Assembly (NCBI RefSeq): GCF_018143015.1
Contig: NC_054741.1
Location: 13,143,736 to 13,207,735 of the forward strand
DNA: 64,000 nucleotides
Direction of reading: 5' to 3'
Source of the DNA: Lytechinus variegatus
Taxonomy: Eukaryota; Echinodermata; Echinoidea; Temnopleuroida; Toxopneustidae
The notes beneath the pieces were generated by a model. The model was not told the DNA's origin, made no database searches, and saw only the letters and a program-made list of their open reading frames with translations. Shown here piece by piece: positions 10,631 to 21,900 of this stretch; the first letter of the stretch is position 1; each line of letters opens with the position of its first letter. The translations under genes and the position numbers were made by a program.

Positions 10631-13076
10631 AATGTTCACTTACGTGTATATACACTCATCAGTATTAGTCCTGAATTAAGCATTTGTAACATGAAATGAT
10701 CGTTTTTTTTTGTCTTTGTAAATCATGGGTGAGCTCTTCCCAAGCTCTGCTTCTCATTGGCCCATAATCCATAATTTCATTTTTCGATGTATACTGATTA
10801 TTTTGTCTCTATGTTATCAGTGCTTACATACCATTGTGATTATACTGTTAACATGGTAAGTACATGTAAATACTGAAAATGAGAATGAAATGAATAAATC
10901 TTGAAATCCCTTAATCTCTTTGACGCAGGAGAGAAGATGCAAGCAGGTAGTCATGGGTCAGCTGTTACATTCCGAGTCTTTTGGTGAGATCAGTGTTCTG
11001 AGAGGAGAAGAAAGCAATTCCTCCATCGTGACATCGTCCAGTGTGGAGCTAGGGGTCATCTCGGTGGACAGAATAAACGGTAAGATCAAGGCCTCATCTG
11101 TGTTATGAGTTACTGGAATGATGCAGTTCAATTGGTTGAGAGGATGTTTAGTGTAAACATGGCCTGAATTCCACCCATATTTGTTAATTTCTTTTTACGA
11201 ATTGCAGCTCATTACACTGATTTTAAGGCCTTGTGATGCATATCTTTATTTTTACTGTGTGATGTATAATCAATATATTAATATTCAAAATCTCAGATCT
11301 TTTTCTACACACTTGCTCCTCTCTCCTTTACCTTGTACTTTTACTTGCTATGGTCTACCTACTACGCGCTTTCGCAGTCAGTGCTTTCACTCTCTGGAAT
11401 AATATTTCCTTTCATATTTGTAAGTTCACCTCTCTTGAATCCTTATCTCTCCTGAAAACACATCTATTCCTATCCTAATTTATCAAGTATTAATTGTAAT
11501 TGTTCCGGATGTGTCTTATTACTTTTTCTTGATCTATTTTTTTATATGAAATGTACATGTTTGCTAATTGGTGTTATGATTTTGTGTTAATTTCATTGTA
11601 AAGCGTTTTGAAACCATTGGTAAGAGCACTACATAAATACAATTTATTATTATTATTCAGGATGTATAACCCCCATTTTCCATCACTCTTCACTTCGCAA
11701 TCTGCTTATTAAAGCCATAATAATTTGAGAGCATACAACCTTTCATATGAACTAGAAAAAAGCCACAAATTACTTCAGGGAGGTCCCACAAATACAGGGT
11801 TGGATGTACATATATCATGGAATTGCCCTACAATGTTTTGATAATGTACTATGCAAGAATGGGACTAAAGTTTTCTTATTTCTGTTAAGTCGTGTACACT
11901 TTGATAATCATTTATAATTTTAATTCATAATAATTTTCACAGAGCTAGATGAGACAACTAGATCACTTCTTCTGCAGTCAAATGAAACACTTTATGAATC
12001 TCTGTCAGAGGTGAGTATTATATGTTTTAATATATATTTATTGCTCTTGGATTGATCTACAGTCCTCTAGTTTGCCAGAAAAAAAATGAAATTCCCCAGA
12101 GATCAAAACAGATCATGATGCGTGGGATAACTTTGCTTACCAAATGTGATTAGCATTTTTGGTCATAAGAGAAAAGCTCTCAATAATGTTTTGTACAATC
12201 CTATGTAAATATATGCAACAGATAGACTTTCTGTGTAGCATTCTTTGAATCAAATTGCGATGCGATACAAAAAAAATTATTCCTGCGACACCAAGAGTAA
12301 GATAGTATTTAAAACTATTTTACCTCTAATTACTAGATCCCCCAACATATGTAATCACTTGGATGTGACTATTAGCGAGTTATCTCTACTGGGGCAAATC
12401 TAGTGATGTGACAGTGTTGACAGTTTCTAAATCCTCAGAGCTAAGTGCTGAGTTTAAGGATGTTCCACAATTATGTGTGTGCACATATTTTACGCTATGT
12501 GCATTGACGTCACTATGGGCAAAGAGGTGATAAATCAGCTGATTTTTCCCCATGATCTGAATTTTACCTACAGATGTTATATTGTAAAGCTACTTAATTG
12601 AAATTAACCCATCCTTAAAAACCTATAGTTTTAGAGTACTTCACTCTGCTTGAGATGGAATAGAATCTGAAACACTGTCATGAAATCTCGACTTGTATCT
12701 TGTAGCTCATTAGGTTTCCATTTACATGTAGTCAATTTTACTTTTTGCTTTTGATTAGATTTTCAAAGACATCGAGTAGCCACTCAATCAATGAACAAGC
12801 CCCTCTTGTCATTCGTGTGATTTTATTCTGAGTGTATGTTGAAAAACTTCAGTATGTCCAATTGCAATGGCATTTTCAAGTTTGCAGTACCAATCATTTA
12901 TTTAATATCCCCTCTTTCCTTTCTTCTCTTCCCCCCTTTTTTCCAAGACCGAGATCCACAGTGAGTATATCGACCAGGAACAGAAGCGTGAATGGAACCA
13001 ATTTAAACACAATGTTCTTGTTGATGTCATCAATGCAAGGGGCATTAGACCAGGCTATGGAAAATGGGCTAAATGA
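1559..13076 (+). CDS. CNBD1: CNBD1-like cyclic nucleotide-binding domain protein, 13 exons, 507 aa
   Basis: Spliced coding exons are 1559-1631, 2965-3046, 3711-3868, 4457-4643, 6053-6201, 6943-7085, 7726-7787, 8088-8166, 9034-9166, 9911-10020, 10929-11079, 11943-12010 and 12948-13076 (TGA). All have AG acceptors and GT donors and keep one frame, giving 507 residues. Residues about 40-75 (KLKWLCKLDGLHSS, then a MENYRSMF motif) resemble the CNBD1 N-terminus. Residues about 105-165 are a basic, charged helical stretch. The first cNMP-type beta-barrel is at about 180-311 (GFFIVLKGSV, then CDCFGTLE). The second is at about 320-443 (FVKSGECHVL, then ESFGEISVL). Both phosphate-binding cassettes lack the usual arginine, and the first also has Thr for the Glu of FGE, so classical cAMP/cGMP binding is doubtful. 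No catalytic or membrane segment is seen. The family role is poorly known. The assignment to CNBD1 rather than CNBD2 rests on recalled similarity. The start is the first ATG of exon 1; further 5' non-coding exons are possible. Confidence 0.78.
2181..2670. mobile_element. MITE with GGGGGTCCTAAAGCTATGCAC inverted ends (intron 1 of CNBD1-like gene)
   Basis: The left end at 2181-2202 reads GGGGGTCCTAAAGCTATGCA and the right end at 2650-2670 reads GTGCGTAGCTTTAGGTCCCC, an inverted match of about 21 bp with two differences. A third related end, GTGCGTAGTTTTGGGACCCC, lies at 2452-2471, suggesting a nested or internally duplicated copy. There is no coding capacity. Confidence 0.55.
3543..3636. repeat. 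degenerate short tandem repeat (AAATGGCAGAGGT-like)
   Basis: The stretch repeats units of the type AAATGRCNGARGTT four to five times with drift. It lies in intron 2 of the CNBD1-like gene. No function is suggested. Confidence 0.4.
4887..5090. repeat. foldback (imperfect long inverted repeat) in intron 4
   Basis: CTAAGCAGCTTGACTGC at 4974-4990 pairs with GCAGTCATGCTGCTTAG at 5025-5041 with one mismatch. Outside it, GTGGATGAG near 4948 is mirrored by CTCATCCAC near 5059, and GGAGCAGGAG near 4896 by CTTCTCCTGCC near 5070. The whole 0.2 kb can fold on itself. It is likely a small transposon derivative. Confidence 0.4.
6238..6366 (+). mobile_element. palindromic MITE family A, copy 1 (GGGGAGCGTTTCATGAAA ends)
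   Basis: Begins GGGGAGCGTTTCATGAAAGG and ends TTGATGAAAGGCCCCCC. The interior keeps TTTTATCCGACAAGTCCTG, the palindrome GTTACTATAGTAAC at 6301-6314 and CAACCAATCAGAATCCAGG. It matches the copy at 15430-15587 but lacks its CAACTTGTCGGACG segment. It lies in intron 5 of the CNBD1-like gene. Confidence 0.75.
7522..7551. repeat. (TG)n followed by a 16-base poly-G run
   Basis: TGTGTGTGT runs into 16 G (7530-7545), then TGGGGG. It lies in intron 6 of the CNBD1-like gene. Nearby sequence at 7190-7400 is pyrimidine-rich and otherwise featureless. Confidence 0.9.
8209..8346 (-). mobile_element. palindromic MITE family A, copy 2 (reverse orientation)
   Basis: Begins GGGGAGTGTTTCATCAAC and ends TTCTTTCATGAAACC. 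The interior holds GACAAGTCCTGTTTT on the opposite strand and GTTACTATGGTAAC at 8291-8304. It lies in intron 8 of the CNBD1-like gene, just after exon 8, in the opposite orientation to copy 1. Confidence 0.7.
9233..9455. mobile_element. palindromic MITE, TAGTAGAGCRGAT ends (about 85-bp arms)
   Basis: The left arm starts TAGTAGAGCAGATAAGC and runs to ATTAGTATATGCCGTAAG near 9320. The right arm is its inverted copy from CTTACGGCATATACTAAT near 9376 to GCTCTACTA at 9455. Arms are about 85 bp with a spacer of about 55 bp. A TA flank suggests a Tc1/mariner-mobilised MITE. It lies in intron 9 of the CNBD1-like gene. Confidence 0.7.
9473..9755 (+). mobile_element. palindromic MITE family A, copy 3 (degenerate, probably composite)
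   Basis: Begins GGGGAGCATTTCATGAAAGA. One end lies near 9668-9678 (AGATGAAATTCCCC), followed by another family A fragment with CACTATGGTAACTGTCGGAT and a final GATGAAAAGAAATGC. This looks like two overlapping copies or an internal duplication. It abuts the preceding palindromic MITE. Confidence 0.5.
10597..10626. repeat. (TA)n microsatellite
   Basis: Uninterrupted TA dinucleotides for about 30 bases in intron 10 of the CNBD1-like gene. Confidence 0.95.
11320..11660 (+). mobile_element. 3' end of a CR1/L2-type LINE (fragment)
   Basis: Reading toward TAA at 11476-11478 gives RAFAVSAFTLWNNI, FHICKFTSLESL and LLKTHLFLS. This is the typical C-terminal end of CR1/L2-clade reverse transcriptase ORFs (FSVAAPxLWNSLP, then SLxxFKxxLKTHLF). 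After the stop comes AT-rich 3' UTR with TGTAAAGCGTTTTGAAA and a TTATTATTATTATT tail near 11645-11658, typical of these elements and the SINEs they mobilise. Only the last few hundred bases are present. It sits in intron 11 of the CNBD1-like gene, same strand. Confidence 0.65.
12449..12620. mobile_element. possible small MITE with TTTAAGGATG ends
   Basis: GTTTAAGGATGTTCC near 12452 is mirrored by CCATCCTTAAAAAC near 12609-12622. The interior has TTGACGTCACTATGG and AATCAGCTGATTT. It lies in intron 12 of the CNBD1-like gene. The ends are short, so this is tentative. Confidence 0.3.
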
Positions 13077-15212
13077 GGACACCAGACTACAAGTCTTTAG
13101 ATTAGATTTGACGCATAATTAATCATATATACATATGTATATCACTTTTATTTATTTATTCATGACCTTCACGCTATGAATGTCATTGATACATGAGGAA
13201 AATCTAATTAGGTATAGGGATATATCTCTATACATTGTATCCTTAAAGAACTATTTTGTTAAGGATACAGGGGAAAAAGACAGAAAGTCCTCACCTTTTG
13301 ATAAATGAACAAATCTTTCTCTGCATATTTTACATTAGGATTGGATGAGCATTACATGAAATATCACATCCTCTAATGTTTAGGTTACTACCATCGCAGG
13401 GCGGAGTTTCATAAAGGTGCTTGTAAATTACAAAGGAACAAAAGGAAATCCAATAGTTTTTTTTAACCATTGTTTTCCGATGAAGGATCAAATGGCTATT
13501 ATAATTGGTACCAATGTTCACTATAGACTTATCAATAATTTTGTATCAAGACCAATGCAATTAAGTGCAAGGGTATTTTAGTACATTTAGACTCTGCATC
13601 AGTCGACCTTCCATTATTTGAATAATCGCCTAATTGAAGCAATATTGAATAATTGAAGAATAGGCAAATCATGTTTTAATAATTCGAACAAATTTATTTG
13701 GTCCCAAGAGATTTGACTTAGGCAGAGTCACCTGTTCAGCCAATCAGAACAAAGTAGGACAATATGCTATATGTGATACACATGACAACCTGTAATCTCA
13801 ATTTCGAATTTCACTTTCAAATAGACCAAATGCCTATGCAGTGATTTATGATGTATGGGTGGTGTATGTAAAAGCAGGAAAAAATTAGAGTAACATTTCA
13901 ATAAGAGTTTGATGAAACTCGATTGAAAGGTACATTGAAGAGAGTTATAACACTTCTTAGATCTACATTTCTTTATTGTCACATGTGAGCTGTTATTCCA
14001 AATGTGTTCTATGATTTCTGTGAATTATCATTCATTCAAATTGTCTTTGGGTCCTTTTCCTTTAAGTATGTATATGGATACTGTACCAAGTATATTTTAA
14101 ATGTAAGTGCAAGTCCACCCCCGCAAAAGTTCATTTGAATAAAAAGAGATAATCAAACAAGCTCAACAGCGAAAATTTCATCAAAAATCTCTTTATTTAA
14201 AAAAACAGTCGCATGCATTTTCTGTTCGTATGCAAGAGGAATTTTTACCTAAATAAGATAGTAAGGCACTGAAAAAAAAGAAGTGTTGAGATGTTATACA
14301 TTCATTGTAATTTATGACAACGTGCATAGAATTATTTCCCCACAATAATGCAATACTTGATTTCAGAACTTTAGAAAAGTTTATATAAAGTTTCTTGTAT
14401 TGAGCTTTTATTTTGCCATTCCAATTTTAGTAAGTTTAGTAAGTGGCCATTATTCTTGATTGATTCTGTATGAAAATTTGAATTTTGGGGGTAATCAGAG
14501 AAAGTATCTTGACCCATCAATGTAATTCAACTTCACACTGGCCCCTTGAACTCTAACCAAGTCTCAGCTTTATGAATTTAGCAATTGCAAATGAGAAAAC
14601 TACAAAAATCTATTCTGTAACTTTCATCACATTAACAGATACTTGAGAAGTAGTAATACATAAGGTCTAATCAGATATTTGGACTTCTGATATTTAAATT
14701 TAATCCTGAATATAACAAGGTATTGTTTCATTTTAGCTGACAATAAATTCATCCTTTGACAATTAGCAGTTTTGATATTTTTCAAAACTTGATCGAATCG
14801 AGACTGACAGTTTACAGGCACATTTTCATTTGTAGTGAACAAAGTATAAAAAAGTGACAGCAATGAAAATGAAATATCTTTCAGTTTGACTTTATATTAA
14901 TACAGGACTAGATATGAATAACAAAATGCGTGATAATGTAATTCATATGATGATATTTATTCTCATTTAATGAGCAATAAAGAGCACAAAATTATTTTCA
15001 TCACAATTTCTGTCTTTAGATTGGGTATTCCAAATCATATTCAAAGACAGTTTGTAAATACCTGTACATTCTGAACATATATGATGCATTGTATAGATAT
15101 ATTGTGCAATTATGTACATTGTGTTAATTTCATTATGTGAACCACTTTTTATTTTGTAAAATATGCAAGTTATATTTCTGATTTCAAATAAATATCAGTT
15201 TATAAGAATTTT
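13077..15212 (+). other. probable 3' UTR and intergenic sequence of the CNBD1-like gene
   Basis: No coding signal follows the stop at 13076. AATAAA hexamers on the plus strand lie at 14976-14981 and 15187-15192. The second is followed within 30 bases by a G/T-rich stretch (GAGGGTTGTAT), a reasonable polyadenylation site that would give a UTR of about 2.1 kb. The interval holds a partial element at 14105-14185. The 3' boundary needs transcript data. Confidence 0.4.
14105..14185 (+). mobile_element. half-copy of MITE family D (AAAGGTCAAGTTCACC family)
   Basis: GCAAGTCCACCCCCGCAAAA, then GAATAAAAAGAGATAATCAA and GAAAATTTCATCAAAAATC follow the order of the left arm of the full copy at 36531-36929. 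The right arm is absent. Confidence 0.5.
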
Positions 15213-15429
15213 CATTTGAGGGTTGTATATTTACTTCAGTACTCTTTAAATAGTTTGCATTTGGCGGTGTACATATGATTAAATCACTAATTTGTGGAAT
15301 GGAAACAAAAAAGGCTATATTCTGACGACCTCACCATGATAAAGTCTGAGAAAGTAGACGATGCATTATAGGTGGAAGCATTTTTTTTCAGACCAGTATG
15401 TAAAATTGTTCTTCACATTGCATCAAACA

Positions 15430-15587
15430 GGGGAGCGTTTCATGAAAGGACTTGCCGGATGTTTTTCCGACAAGTCCTGTTTTATCCGACATTTACTATA
15501 GTAACAGTGCTTCTCAACCAATCAGAACCCAGGAAAGTTGTTGGATCTGACAACTTGTCGGACGAAAATATTGATGAAACGCCCCCC
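15430..15587 (+). mobile_element. palindromic MITE family A, copy 4 (most complete)
   Basis: Begins GGGGAGCGTTTCATGAAAGG and ends TTGATGAAACGCCCCCC, 158 bp. The repeated motif TCCGACAAGTC / TTGTCGGACG forms a second internal inverted pair, and TTTACTATAGTAAC lies at 15492-15505. It lies between the convergent CNBD1-like and HAUS4 genes. Confidence 0.8.
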
Positions 15588-15929
15588 AGATTTTGCTTGG
15601 GCTGATTCACCTGTAATTAAGTTTTGTTTAAAAAATCTTTGAAGGGCCAACTGCAGTTAGACCAAAGATTTAAAAATCTCCTTTGCAAGACTGCAATGTG
15701 TATTCACCAGAAAAGAATTACATTTCATAGGTACGTGAGGCTAAATTCATGCTGGTTCATGTATGGCACAACGAGCATATTTCTTGGACACACCATTGCT
15801 ATGAGCTAAGTTGAGGAGAATGGGATGTCATCTTTTAAAAGTAAAATGCTGCATCATCTTGCAACCATGTCAATTAAAAAAACGATTGTCACATCCCTCC
15901 CTTCAATGTTCAAGTTAAATTAAAGAACT

Positions 15930-18900
15930 TCATCTAACAGAATTGAAGTCGTCTGTTTCCTCCTCTTGCAAGCTCTGCTTCAGCTCACGAAGAGCCCATT
16001 TCTTGTTGTCGATGGCAGCTGTTAACTCCTGGTATTCATTCACTATCTCTTCAAACCCCATCCCAATGGCTTCATAGTTTTTGAGTGCTTGGCTGTGCCG
16101 CATCAGATCGGTCTTGCGCTCCTGGACAGCACCTTCCAGATGTTGCCTGTGGAGGAGATTGAATTTAAGGAAAAAGTTCATTAGTCCGGCCATACCATAA
16201 TCACAGTGGTACTATCAATTAACATCCATAGTAAGAATAGTATAGCTAGATTTATATACATATAGCACCTTTTCTACAGGATACAAAGCGTAACATGCAG
16301 TGCTCAGTGCATCCTAGGTAACCATTCTCCTAATAGCTGGGTCAAATGCAGTGCAATGTGGGTAAATTATGTGCTGAAGGTAGTTAGTGCCATGGCACGC
16401 ATTCAACCCCATGACCCTCTAAGTGAAAGGCTAGAGTCAGAACCACCAGACAACAGCAAGTCCCACTTTTTCTCAAAAGGTACAAATTTGATTATGCAAT
16501 AAAGTGATAGTAAGTCAATGAAAAAGTTTTTGAGAAATTTGGGGTCTGACATCAGGCATGATATTCCCCTCTGAAAAAAATAATCTGAAAATAGCCAAGG
16601 GTTGCTAAGTCACCGCCGAAGTCCAAGGCCCCCCGGTCAGGATTACAACCTCTTGCATAGTAAAGAAATTGAAAGTGATTTTTCGCGGTGAGTCTGCACG
16701 ATAGTTTTATCACTTGACTTTAAAAGCAGTAAAAAAAAAAAACAGCATGAGAATGTTCTTGGGCAAAGGATTTCATGTAGAACCCCCCCAAAAAAAATCC
16801 GAAAAAAAATTGGAATTCCGATTTTAGTCAGGAGAATATCATGCCTGTGACATGCACTTACAAAACGTAGTTTAACTTCTAAATTGTGTATCCGGACACA
16901 AAAATAATGCAGGATGTGAAAGGAAGTGTCATTCAGTCATAAAACGTTTGGGGCAAGCTTTTTATAAATCTATTGCATGAAGCGTCAATGAAGGAGGGGG
17001 GGGGGGCATAATGGCCCTCCCCTGAGACAATTGAGGTTAAAACCATAAGTCTTTCCTTAAAAGGTAATATGTTGCCTTCCCATTACCGTGTATTCATTGA
17101 ATTGTAAAATATTTTAATATTGTCTTGGTTTCATGCAGCTGAGTTAGTACTTATCTCTAAATCTATGTTTCAATTCTTGCTGCAAAATAACAGTTCGTGG
17201 AAAGGGTGACATTTTGGATATGTTACCTTGTAGCTTTCATAGCTTGAAGCACTTCAAGTGTGTACGTACTGCACAACAGCTTAGCCTCAAAGACTCTGAA
17301 AAGAAATAAAATGTGCCAAACAGTATTATAACTTCTAGTTCCAATACTTTACTGTTCATCACACCAAGCTAATTTCCACTATACCCCGAGTCAAAATGGC
17401 TCTAAACCCTATGGCCCACGTCCACAAAGGCAGTTTAGAATCAGTGGTCTGAACTCTTGATTTAATGTGTATATTCAGGATGGTTCCAATAATGAATGTG
17501 CTCTACTAAACAAGACAAAAATTCCTCCTTGTAGACATGGTTCAGGCATTAATAAATATTTGAGCACTGTTCATGATCAATGGATAAGTGGCAATGCCCA
17601 GTCAAGTCCACTGCTGCATGCACTATTTGTTTGAAACACTGACAAAGGTTCACCAAACAGAACATAATGTTTGGTGGCCAACACAGCCTTAATTTAATAC
17701 TCCTTTACAATTTTTAGAATGAGGTAAAAAAATGTGTAATCATTGCATATAAACTTATATGTGAACCGGGATTTATCAACTAACCAACAGCTTCATGATA
17801 ATAAACATTCATTTCATTTTTTTTTAAAGATAACAAGAATAATAGTATGATAAATTCTACCAAATTAGGTGCTTAAGGCACACCTATATTACCTGGCTAC
17901 GCTAGTCTACCCATTCCGTTGATCACAGCTTTTGAGGAAATACTTCATGCTGGTACGCATTTACATTACCTGGGTTAAGTGCAGCACATTGTTAATTGGT
18001 TTCTTGCTAAAGAAAATTACAACATAAATCACTTATCTCCACTGAGCCAGAACCCTCCCCAAACCACTGATAGCTAACCCCATCTGACTGAAAGAAGATG
18101 GATTTGATAATTATTCTATATTCTAAAATATTTTTGATTGCAGTTTCTTAATGTTTTAAAAATACAAATGCTAACCTGATTTTGAGACTCATAGCATGAC
18201 ATCGAGCACTGAGCCAGTCTGTTGTGATGCTGTCACTGTCAGCTTGCAACCGTAACATGTGATTGGTTATCAGTTTCTCCAAGGTTTGCAGTGCCTCTCT
18301 CAAGCTCTGCAAAGATACAGTCATATACCAGTATTCTTTGACCATGACAGTATGAATTTCTACAGACATTATTGCCCACATCACATATTCATCGTGAACC
18401 CTACTATAGATGAACTAAGAATGAAACTAAGTATTTCTTTGAGGATGCTGTGCGTACAGCCACCTTATTACATGCATGTTGATGAGAACATTCATTTACC
18501 ATTTCATTGTCCATTTTGCAATCACAAATCTAAAGGCTGCAGGACTAAAGCCATGGTAAGACAGTTGTAAAAATGATAATTCTGGCTGCTTTCGAACAAA
18601 AGTACATCTGCCCTCGCAGCCTAGAGAAGTCTTAAATGCAAAATCTTCTTTCTGTAAAGCAAACGAAAGAGGACTGAGAAATTGGTCTACTGTCACTAAT
18701 TTACAAGACATCATCATCCAGAGATACCAGGAACTTCATTGGGCTGTTGGAATTAATAACTCTTCTTTGTGCAGGTCACTGACAAACCTCAGAGTAGATC
18801 CTTTACCTGGTTGTACTGCCAGAATTGTTTGTTCCTGAGAAGTTTGGCTAATTTCAGCTGCTTCTTCTCTTCCTCCAATTTCATTTTCTCCCGTCTCAAG

Positions 18901-21900
18901 ACGTCTGGTAGCTGAGTGGCCTTGGCAAAGGTCATCTCATCTAGAAGATATGTGATGGGAAAAGGAGAAAGGTGTTATTGGAGCAGGAGGAAAGTGGAGA
19001 GACACAGGCAAAAACAAGATGCATTTTATAGAATTCTTCTACATTCTGATTCACAAAAAGCAAGTGTCTACAATTCAGTCTGTTAACACCACCCCAAATG
19101 TCTATTCATCTGTTGACTTATTCCTAAAGGTCCACATTTTAATTAGAAAACGGTGATGATTCTGATCAAAGTGAGAAATGAAATACATAATTTCTCTTAT
19201 ATGAGTGTGTAGAAAGGTTGTCAAGAAAAAAAAGAAGGAAATATTGAATTAAAGAATTCGGAATCAAATGGTCAAAATTCAGTTCATTCATTCCAAAAAA
19301 CAGAATGTTAGTATTAATATAATTAGGGAAATGAAAGGTACAAAACAAATGGACCAGAAAAAGGGCCAATTATGGTTATTATTACAAGTAACTGCCCAAG
19401 TCGAATATTTTGGGACCTATTGGGACCCTAGAAATCTGTTAACTTTTTTTACTTTGAAGAGGTAAATAAAATAACACAAGATTTTAATTATCCGGTCTAA
19501 GACATTGCTCAAGTATTTGAATGATGGAAGGTCAACTCAGGTAGAGTTGCCTGTATTTGCATTGACAGAAACCATACAATATAAGAATTAGGAGGTCTGC
19601 TTAGGGGTCCTTTATTTTGTGGGGGAAGGGGGAGCAAGGTCATAAATCAAAATGCTGACAAAGATGTAATTGTCATCAAAATAAGATAAGTTTGAGTAGT
19701 TAAAGCATTTTCTGTATAATTCATTGCTGGCTCAAGGTAGTCCGTGTACAAGGTGATAGAATTGAGTAGGACAATTCCATGACAAGTATATCCATCCATT
19801 ATAACCTTCCTGAAATTATTTGCCTAGAGCTGGTTTCTGGTTAATTATCAAGGCTTTGGCAATTCATGAAGTGAAGCAGGAATGGAGAAAAAGGAAAACT
19901 TGAGACAAAGAATCATAATGCAACTGCCAATTAGTAGATGGGGTAAGGCTTGCTCACCTGCAGTCGAGCTGGAATCAGTTTCATGGAAAGTTTGAAGCTC
20001 TTCACATTTCTTCCTCAGTCTTTCTTCTATCAAGGGGATTAATTGGGGTTGGATCATGGATGCTACCTTGAAAGTGAGAGAAAATTGAAGGGATGAGGTA
20101 GTAGCATTAGCATCATTTGGTCAAATTGGCACCTTAACAAATGTCTGAGCAGCATTCTTTAGACCAAATCTTGCTCCATGGCCTTAACTGGCAAATCCTA
20201 TTCTAGCATAGACAAAACACAGAAGAATGCTGAAATGTCGATATGAAAAATCCACCAAGTGGGATTCCTGCTAAAAGACGGAGCATAGAAGTTTGTTTAA
20301 TAGCCGTATGGAATGCTGGATATTTCTAGAAATGCAGAGAGAGCAGATTAAATAGTGCATTATAAAGGCAAAGCAGTATCAAATGTTCATGCAAGACCCC
20401 TGCCATAATAAGGCAAAACAACCTACATCTTTAATGATACCTCCGAGATATTCTTGATTTGAGATTTTACAGCTAGAGTTGCTCATATTTCTTTTTTTAA
20501 ACATTGAGTTGTACCTTTTTCTGATGATTTCCCTCAAGGAGTTTGCCTTTCTCTAATCCAAGCAGGGTAGCACCGTCACCATGTTCACCACCGATATTCC
20601 TTTCTGATAGATAGTCACATGCTTCAGCAGTAGCTAAACACTGATCCAGGGCTTCAAAGAACTGTCATAATAAAAGATATTTGGCACTTGGCATTCCATA
20701 GATCTTAGAGGTAAACTAAATGGCTTGATCTTACAAAGACTTCTTATCTAATTCCCATGTTGATTTCACAATTTGGCTAATATTACACAAATGTCAATGG
20801 TCTAGTCATATTCCTATGGGCACAGGGTCGAAGGTCAAATGTCATAAATGCCAAGCAATTATTACACAAACATCTCATTTAAAGTGATGGTAGTACCCAC
20901 CTCCTACACTATGAATATACAATGGTTTGTTTTCTCAACATCTTGACCCATTGACATTGTACAAGGACTACCTGGTTACAGTGGGCAATGGATTCAAAGA
21001 TCAAATAACCAAATCATATTAAACTTGATCCATATGCAGATGGAAGTGATGGTCTGATTGAATAATGAAATTTCAATTTGTAATACATTACATAATATAA
21101 CAGATCTGGTAACCACGTAGGCATAAATTTTGACACTTAAACTGCAGTCAAGAATCTATCTAGTCTTGGGAGGCCTCTCCACTGGAAGTGCTTTTTCATC
21201 CTTAGTGGAGGAAAGTTTGGCCAATCAAGCTATTGTGCATCAACAATGATTTGACAATCCAAAGCTTTATCTGCTCAGAATGTTCCCATGCCACTGCATG
21301 CTGTCTTTAGTTCTTGAACAAACCCCCAATTTCTCTTTATGATTAAAGGTTTTGGCACACTTTGTGCACAGACATGGAGGCTTTCCCTTCATACATACTG
21401 GTAAATACCTGTGCAGTCTTGGAGTCTGGAGCCATTTCTTGAGATGCTATGCGGTGTTCCATTATGAGTTCATGCAGTTCATGATGTAGGATGTGCTGTT
21501 TAAGGTACCCTATCCTCACCCTTTCCATTCCATCTTTTGCCTGTATCAAGGATAATTTTTTACTTGAGTGACTTTCTGTCTGCCTTTCACAAATGTTCTT
21601 TGCCAGATTTGTTATACTACTAATAGTAGTATTAATATAATGAAATAATAATGGTGATAATAATAAAGATAATAATAATAACTATTATCATTCATTCATA
21701 ATCACAACCAACATATATGGCAAAACCAACAAATCAACAAACATCACAAAGAATTAATACAAGCAATAAAATCATTTTATTTAACATCATTATCCATCAT
21801 CCTTAATTTCCCCATCATATTGTATTGTTTTTATGTTTTTAATGTGTAATGCCACAATATGCATACACGGTTCTCAAATAATTAACATTTCATTGTTAGT

